DNA from: CAZSAT01 sp964604675
GTDB taxonomy: Bacteria; Myxococcota_A; UBA796; CAJQPC01
NCBI GenBank assembly: GCA_964604675.1
Contig: CAZSAT010000028.1
Location: 1-63,561, forward strand
DNA: 63,561 nucleotides
Direction of reading: 5' to 3'
The number at the start of each line of letters is the position of its first letter. Positions within the stretch are counted from its first letter, which is position 1. Made by a program: the position numbers and the translations under genes. Below the pieces are notes generated by a model, which was given only the letters and a program-made list of their open reading frames with translations, was not told the origin of the DNA and did no database searches. This document shows positions 59,637 through 63,561 of the stretch, one piece after another.

Positions 59637-60560
59637 TCAGGCCACGCCGATGGCGGCCAGCCGCTCCATGAGGAACTCCCGGGTCGGGCGGGGCTCGGCG
59701 TAGCCCGCGACCAGGGGCTCGAGCACGTGGTCCGGGTGGGGGTGGAGGAAGAACGGCATCGAGAGCCGCCCGCCGTCGTGCCCTTCTGGGTTCACGACGC
59801 GGTGGATTGTCGCCTTGATGCGGCCGGCAGTGAGCAACTCCATCATGTCGCCCGTGTCGCAGATCATGACGTCGGGCGGCGTGTTGACGGGCATCCATCG
59901 GCCATCCCGGGTCTTGACCTCCAGCCCCGGTCGCGTGGACGCGGGCAACACGGTGAGGAGGTTGATGTCCTCGTGGGCCGCGGCGCGCACGGCACCCTGC
60001 AGCGACCCCTCGACCTGCGGGTAGTGGATGACGCGGAGCACGCTGTTGCCATCGCGCACCATGTCGGCGAAGTAGCCCGTGGGCTGCTCGAGGTACTCGG
60101 CGACCGCCTCGAGCAGCCGGTTCGCGAAGAGCTCGAGGTCCTGGAACAAGGCCTCGTAGACCAGCGCGAAGTCGGGGACCTCGTGCGGGAAGAGGTTGGC
60201 GGGGACGTCGCCGCTTCGGTGCAGCGGGTGCGTGGGTGCGAGGCTTCGGCCGACGTGCCAGAACTCCTTCAGGTCCGGGAGCTCGACGTCCTTGGCGTGC
60301 TCCACGCCGAAGCTGGTGTAGCCACGCTGGCGCCCGTCCTCCGGGGTCTCGTACCCGCGCTTCACGGCGTCGGGGAGGGCGAAGGCCTTGCTGGCCGTGT
60401 CGTAGGCGACGGCGAGCAGGTTGGGCGAGATGCCGTGGCCGCGCACGGCCACGAAGCCGAACGCCTCGAGCCCCTGGCCGAGGGCGCGCACGAACGCCCG
60501 CCGCCTTCCGGTGGACAGGTGGTCCCTGAGGTCGACCAGCGGTATGCCGTCGCGAGCCAT
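59637..60560 (-). CDS. 2-oxoglutarate-Fe(II) oxygenase, isopenicillin-N-synthase-type
   Basis: The 307-residue enzyme has the DIOX_N segment (IPLVDLRDHLSTG, GFVAVRGHGI) and the core jelly roll: the iron motif HxD in AAAHEDINLLTVLP, the distal His in IKATIHRVVNPEGH, and the 2OG-binding Arg in RLSMPFFLHP. The residue string GYTSFGVEHAKD is common in this subfamily. The substrate is not visible. AGGAG lies 8 nt before the ATG. It is divergent from the hotdog hydratase gene. Confidence 0.92.
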   Translation of the reverse strand: MARDGIPLVDLRDHLSTGRRRAFVRALGQGLEAFGFVAVRGHGISPNLLAVAYDTASKAFALPDAVKRGYETPEDGRQRGYTSFGVEHAKDVELPDLKEFWHVGRSLAPTHPLHRSGDVPANLFPHEVPDFALVYEALFQDLELFANRLLEAVAEYLEQPTGYFADMVRDGNSVLRVIHYPQVEGSLQGAVRAAAHEDINLLTVLPASTRPGLEVKTRDGRWMPVNTPPDVMICDTGDMMELLTAGRIKATIHRVVNPEGHDGGRLSMPFFLHPHPDHVLEPLVAGYAEPRPTREFLMERLAAIGVA

Positions 60561-60623
60561 CGCGCGTCTCCTGGGGTCATCCTTGACACGCACCACGCTG
60601 GCTCGCCACCCACGGAGCTTGAC

Positions 60624-61448
60624 GTGAGCCTGAACCACGCCGCCCTCGGACGCACCTGGACCTCGGAGCCGCTGACCCTGTCGGCGGACCTCGCGCTCGC
60701 CTACGCCCGAGCCACCGACGATCCGAACGCGGAGGTCGCTGAGGGGTTGGTGTGTCCGCCGCTCTTGTGCGTGCGGCCCTTTCATGGCGTGGCGATGCAG
60801 CTCATCCTGGACCCTGGGGTGGGCTGCGACTTCACGCGGCTCGTGCACGGCGAGCAGGACATCGTCTTCCACCGCGCCTTGCATCCGGGCGAGGCCGTGG
60901 TGGCCACCGCAGAGGTAGCAGCCATCGAGAGCAAGTCCTCGGGAGAGCTGCTGGTGAACCGCCAGGTGCTCCGGGTGGGGGACGACACGGTGGTGGAGGC
61001 CACCAGCGGGTACTTCATCCGCGCTCCTAGAGCCGATGCGCCCAAGGGGAAGAGAGGGCCGAGGAAGCCCATCGGGCTGCCGGAGGGCGAGCCCTCGGTG
61101 GTGCTTCACCGGACGATCTCCAGGGACCTCCCAGCTCGCTACGCGGCGGCGAGCGCCGACGACAACCCCATCCACCTCGACTCGTCCTTCGCGAAGAAGG
61201 TGGGGCTGCCTGGGGTGATCCTGCACGGCCTGTGTTCCATGGCGGTCCTGGGTCAGGCCGTGGTCCAGCAGGCGTGCGGCGGGCAGGTGGAGCGGCTTGC
61301 TCGGCTGAAGGTGCGCTTCGCGGGCATGGTGGTGCCGGGGGACACGCTGACGGTGCGCGGCTGGCCGGGCGAGGGTCGCGTGGACCTGATCGTGCAGAAC
61401 CAGGCGGGACGTCCCGTCATCACCCATGCCCTGGCCGAGCTTCGGTAG
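60624..61448 (+). CDS. MaoC-like (R)-specific hydratase with double hotdog fold
   Basis: The 274-residue protein has two hotdog halves. The second half carries the hydratase-2 signature RYAAASADDNPIHLDSSFAK with catalytic Asp and His, then VGLPGVILHGLCSMAV. The first half lacks these residues (LAYARATDDPNAEVAEG) and serves as the substrate cap, as in peroxisomal-type hydratase 2. It would hydrate trans-2-enoyl-CoA in beta-oxidation or PHA supply. The GTG follows GGAG. With the dehydrogenase at 254 and tesB it adds to a fatty-acid theme. Confidence 0.9.
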   Translation: MSLNHAALGRTWTSEPLTLSADLALAYARATDDPNAEVAEGLVCPPLLCVRPFHGVAMQLILDPGVGCDFTRLVHGEQDIVFHRALHPGEAVVATAEVAAIESKSSGELLVNRQVLRVGDDTVVEATSGYFIRAPRADAPKGKRGPRKPIGLPEGEPSVVLHRTISRDLPARYAAASADDNPIHLDSSFAKKVGLPGVILHGLCSMAVLGQAVVQQACGGQVERLARLKVRFAGMVVPGDTLTVRGWPGEGRVDLIVQNQAGRPVITHALAELR

Positions 61449-61475
61449 TCCGGCGCAGGCGGTTACCCACGCCGC

Positions 61476-62126
61476 ATGATTCTCTGCCGCGAAGCCATCC
61501 TCCAGGCCTTGGAGCTCGGGCGGATCGTCATCGATCCCTTCGACGAAGCCCTGGTGAACCCCAACTCGGTGGACGTGCGGCTCGGCCCGGAGCTGTACCG
61601 GATGCACGGCAACTACGGCCTTCGCGACCTGTACCGCCCCGACGACAGCCTCTGGGAGCGTGTGCCTCCGGTGTTCGCGCGCGATGTGCGCACGCAGAGC
61701 TGGGAGGGCATTCCGCCCGCGCCTGGCTGGGCCCTCGACGTGGTCCCCGACGAGGCCCCGGTGTTCCTCCTGGAGCCGGGGCACTTCTACCTGGCGACGA
61801 CCCTGGAACGCATCGGGTCCCGTGCAGGCCCGGCGTCCGAGACCTCCATCATCCCGGAGATGAAGGCCAAGTCGACCTTCGGTCGGCAGGGCCTGACCGT
61901 GGCTCTGTGCGCAGGCCTGGGCGATGTGGGGTACCACAGCCGGTGGGCGCTGGAGGTGCGCATCGCCGGTCGGTCGGTGGTGCCGCTGGCCGTCGGCACC
62001 CCCATCGGACAGGTCGTCTTCCACAAGGGAACCCCCACCACCACCGTGTACGGTGGCGCCGGCCACTACCAGGACGAGGGTCGCGTGAGGTTCCTGCCCA
62101 AGCCGCTCCGCTGGCGGCGCTCCTGA
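61476..62126 (+). CDS. dcd: dCTP deaminase
   Basis: The 216-residue protein deaminates dCTP to dUTP. It starts ILCREAILQALELGRIVIDP and VNPNSVDVRLGPELYR as in the Dcd family, and has the core MKAKSTFGRQGL with Ser/Arg and the catalytic Glu in SRWALEVRIAGRSVVPL. GTPIGQVVFHKG and the C-terminal TVYGGAGHYQDE complete the trimer-specific tail. No Shine-Dalgarno; the ATG has TA (TACCCA) 12 nt upstream. It is followed by a DUF5522 gene 1 nt later. Confidence 0.93.
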   Translation: MILCREAILQALELGRIVIDPFDEALVNPNSVDVRLGPELYRMHGNYGLRDLYRPDDSLWERVPPVFARDVRTQSWEGIPPAPGWALDVVPDEAPVFLLEPGHFYLATTLERIGSRAGPASETSIIPEMKAKSTFGRQGLTVALCAGLGDVGYHSRWALEVRIAGRSVVPLAVGTPIGQVVFHKGTPTTTVYGGAGHYQDEGRVRFLPKPLRWRRS

Positions 62127-62127
62127 C

Positions 62128-62352
62128 ATGGCGGAGCCGAGCCGTCGCTGCCTGGCGCTGCACGCGGCCGCCTGCGCTCGAGGCGACGCGGGCTACGTCG
62201 ATCCGGACAACGGCCTCTTCGTGATGACCAGCGTCGGCCTGGCCGCCCGTGGCTCGTGCTGCGGCAACGGTTGCCGCCATTGCCCCTACGATCCGGCCGA
62301 GCGCCTGCGCGCGGGCCGTCCCGACCTCCCTGCCTGGCCACATCCGGCCTGA
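62128..62352 (+). CDS. DUF5522-like small Cys-rich protein
   Basis: The 74-residue protein has GLFVMTSVGLAARGSCCGNG and CRHCPYDPAERLR. The cluster CCGNGCRHCPY is the DUF5522 signature, with four or five Cys that could bind zinc or an iron-sulfur cluster. The same motif occurs as a tail of other metabolic proteins. It starts 1 nt after the dcd stop. Confidence 0.85.
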   Translation: MAEPSRRCLALHAAACARGDAGYVDPDNGLFVMTSVGLAARGSCCGNGCRHCPYDPAERLRAGRPDLPAWPHPA

Positions 62353-62361
62353 GGAGCCCCC

Positions 62362-63276
62362 ATGATCTTCGCACTCATCGCCTGCTCGCCGCCCCCGCCG
62401 GCACCCGAAGGCCTCGACGCTGCGTCGAGCTATCTCGTGCGCGAGTTCTACAGCGACGACGCGACCTTCCAGGCCGGCGTGCAGGGCTTCATGCAGTGGT
62501 TCGACGACGAGGGCCACGAGCTGGTCGGCGAATCGGCCACCACCGACAACACCGAAGCCTTCACGGTCGGCGACCTGAGCAACGACGACGTGGCGGCGCT
62601 GCCACTCGACGACGAGCTCCTGGTCGATCCCGACAGCGACACCTGGGAGGCCCGGGACGTCGGAGCCGCCGCCGGTGTCGTCAGCCTGGCCGAGATGAAC
62701 TGCAGCTGGACGGAGTCCGAGGAGTGGCTCATGCGGGCTGACCAGGACACCATCTTCACCGACGACTGGGAAGGCTACGAGCGGACCTATGTGACGAGCC
62801 GCGAGGCCTACGAGGGCGCGTCGTCGTCGGGTGAGTACGACGCGATCGAGGAAGCGCTCCTGCCCTTCGAGGACGGCTTCGACGCGGCTCCCTACGAGCG
62901 CACGCTGCTCCTCACCGAGAACCTGGTCGACCCCTCGCCGGTGCTGTTCGCGGATCTGCCGGCCTACCAGATGAACCTCGACTTCCGGCATGGCGCGTAC
63001 GAGATCGGCGACGAGGTGTTCAGCGCCTTCGCCATCCTCACGTGGCACGCCGCCGCCGTCTGGGGGGACGCCGGAGACAACGGCTTGCTGCAGACCTACA
63101 GCGTGGAGATCAACGTCGAACGGAGCGGTGGAAAGACGCTGCGCATGTTGGCGGTGTGGGCACAGCCCGTGGGTGCCGGGCTCGAGCCGGACGACGCGTT
63201 CGTGCTGAACTACGCGGTGAACAAGTCCCTCTCGTCGAGTGAGCGCATGAGCGAGGTGTGCGAGAACGGGATCTGA
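62362..63276 (+). CDS. hypothetical lipoprotein
   Basis: The 304-residue protein starts MIFALIAC (Cys8). Four codons upstream an in-frame TGA (TGA GGA GCC CCC ATG) rules out a longer N-terminus, and GAGGAG supplies the ribosome site, so the 7-residue signal segment is certain. A Pro linker follows, then acidic regions (VREFYSDDATFQAGVQGF, QWFDDEGHELVGES), a Cys (AEMNCSWTESEEW), and a C-terminal SVEINVERSGGKTLRML and VCENGI. I recognise no family. Its stop lies inside the first unit of the terminal repeat array. Confidence 0.85.
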   Translation: MIFALIACSPPPPAPEGLDAASSYLVREFYSDDATFQAGVQGFMQWFDDEGHELVGESATTDNTEAFTVGDLSNDDVAALPLDDELLVDPDSDTWEARDVGAAAGVVSLAEMNCSWTESEEWLMRADQDTIFTDDWEGYERTYVTSREAYEGASSSGEYDAIEEALLPFEDGFDAAPYERTLLLTENLVDPSPVLFADLPAYQMNLDFRHGAYEIGDEVFSAFAILTWHAAAVWGDAGDNGLLQTYSVEINVERSGGKTLRMLAVWAQPVGAGLEPDDAFVLNYAVNKSLSSSERMSEVCENGI

Positions 63277-63561
63277 TGAGGTTGCGGCGCGGGCGCCGCG
63301 ACCTCATCTCCCCTTCGCTTGCCCTGATGAGGTTGCGGCGCGGGCGCCGCGACCTCATCTCCCCTTCGCTTGCCCTTCGGGCACTCAGGGGACCGAGTCG
63401 GTTTCCTGAAGGGGGGCCCTCGATGGCCCCCCTACGCGCGCCCTTGGCGCGCTGACCCCCCCCGGATGGTTGGGAGCGCCGCGACCTCATCTCCGCTTCG
63501 CTGGCGCTGATGAGGTTGCGGCGCGGGCGCCGCGACCTCATCTCCCCTTCGCTTGCCCTTC
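63275..63561. repeat. array of 51-bp palindromic repeats (REP-like) with extra hairpins
   Basis: Full units start at 63275, 63326 and 63509. Each unit is a 34-nt near-perfect hairpin (GATGAGGTTGCGGCGC-GG-GCGCCGCGACCTCATC, one G-T mismatch) plus a 17-nt tail TCCCCTTCGCTTGCCCT. A half unit with a diverged tail lies at 63475-63508. Between units two and three are two more hairpins, GGGGGGCC-N6-GGCCCCCC at 63411-63432 and GCGCGCC-CTT-GGCGCGC at 63436-63452. The array runs past the end of the window. It resembles REP/BIME-type extragenic palindromes; no RAYT gene is visible. Confidence 0.85.

Noticed and set aside
63258..63455. 65-residue open frame with 17-residue repeats
   Set aside because: It is only the translation of the 51-bp palindromic units; base composition and hairpin structure explain it.
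63275..63561. CRISPR array
   Set aside because: Units are mostly contiguous without unique spacers, the repeat is a near-complete hairpin with its own tail, and no cas gene is near.
1..63561. tRNA, rRNA or riboswitch
   Set aside because: Intergenic gaps are mostly under 100 nt and none shows cloverleaf-type or known riboswitch motifs by eye; a covariance search would be decisive.

Overview
The window is high-GC DNA, about 70 percent by eye, with about 58 tightly packed protein genes on both strands. I see no rRNA, tRNA, CRISPR array or insertion sequence. The gene content points to a flagellated, environmental member of the Myxococcota or a neighbouring former deltaproteobacterial lineage. 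The signs are an MglA-type polarity GTPase, three large lipoproteins that join MopE-type Cys/Asp metal-binding repeats to FG-GAP propellers, many secreted lipoproteins with Asp/Thr-rich linkers, a PAS/histidine-kinase/receiver hybrid, a receiver-cyclase fusion, and fatty-acid oxidation genes. The lineage is inferred from family content only.

Layout. 1-8 kb: tail of a lipoprotein gene, an acyl-CoA dehydrogenase under a FadR-like operator, recJ, a frameshifted gene, a membrane-anchored MglA-like GTPase, a divergent Lgt and a lipidated cytochrome c. 8-13.7 kb: a broken gene, an ArsR-rhodanese regulator coupled to an MFS transporter, a Gly-Asp-rich lipoprotein, a histidine kinase, and two gene remnants meeting tail to tail. 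13.7-20 kb: a His6-bearing YtkA-like lipoprotein with a di-heme peroxidase, an L-domain-like lipoprotein, an arylsulfotransferase, and a thioredoxin-like lipoprotein. 20-25 kb: tesB, MAPEG, dCMP deaminase, an MDR oxidoreductase with a PLP-dependent aldolase-type enzyme, and a deoxynucleoside kinase. 25-30 kb: an overlapping operon of membrane methyltransferase, a flippase fused to an LTA-synthase-like enzyme, and a soluble methyltransferase. 30-38.7 kb: RCK/Usp regulator, CPA2 antiporter and a heptaheme HEAT/TPR lipoprotein, then the first MopE/FG-GAP protein, an Omp85-type barrel and a receiver-cyclase. 38.7-46 kb: lipase-like lipoprotein, small secreted proteins, a dioxygenase, the hybrid kinase and flagellin. 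46-63.3 kb: two more MopE/FG-GAP proteins, an alkaline-phosphatase-superfamily lipoprotein, a Big2/CARDB lipoprotein, a transglutaminase carrying a ComEA-like HhH insert, a reductase, a TonB-C lipoprotein, a 2OG oxygenase, a hotdog hydratase, dCTP deaminase and small genes. The window ends in a palindromic repeat array.

Three signals run across genes. First, about 20 lipoproteins begin with extremely short, uncharged signal peptides, with the lipobox Cys at residue 7-13, and the only Lgt in the window lacks two residues considered essential in E. coli. Second, many genes without a Shine-Dalgarno site have a TA dinucleotide exactly 12 nt before the start codon, which suggests leaderless transcription from a TANNNT -10 box. 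Third, four loci carry small indels that break otherwise good genes; whether these are real decay or read errors cannot be settled here.

The most system-like locus is 24.4-29.9 kb, which looks like an envelope-lipid or glycopolymer modification operon.
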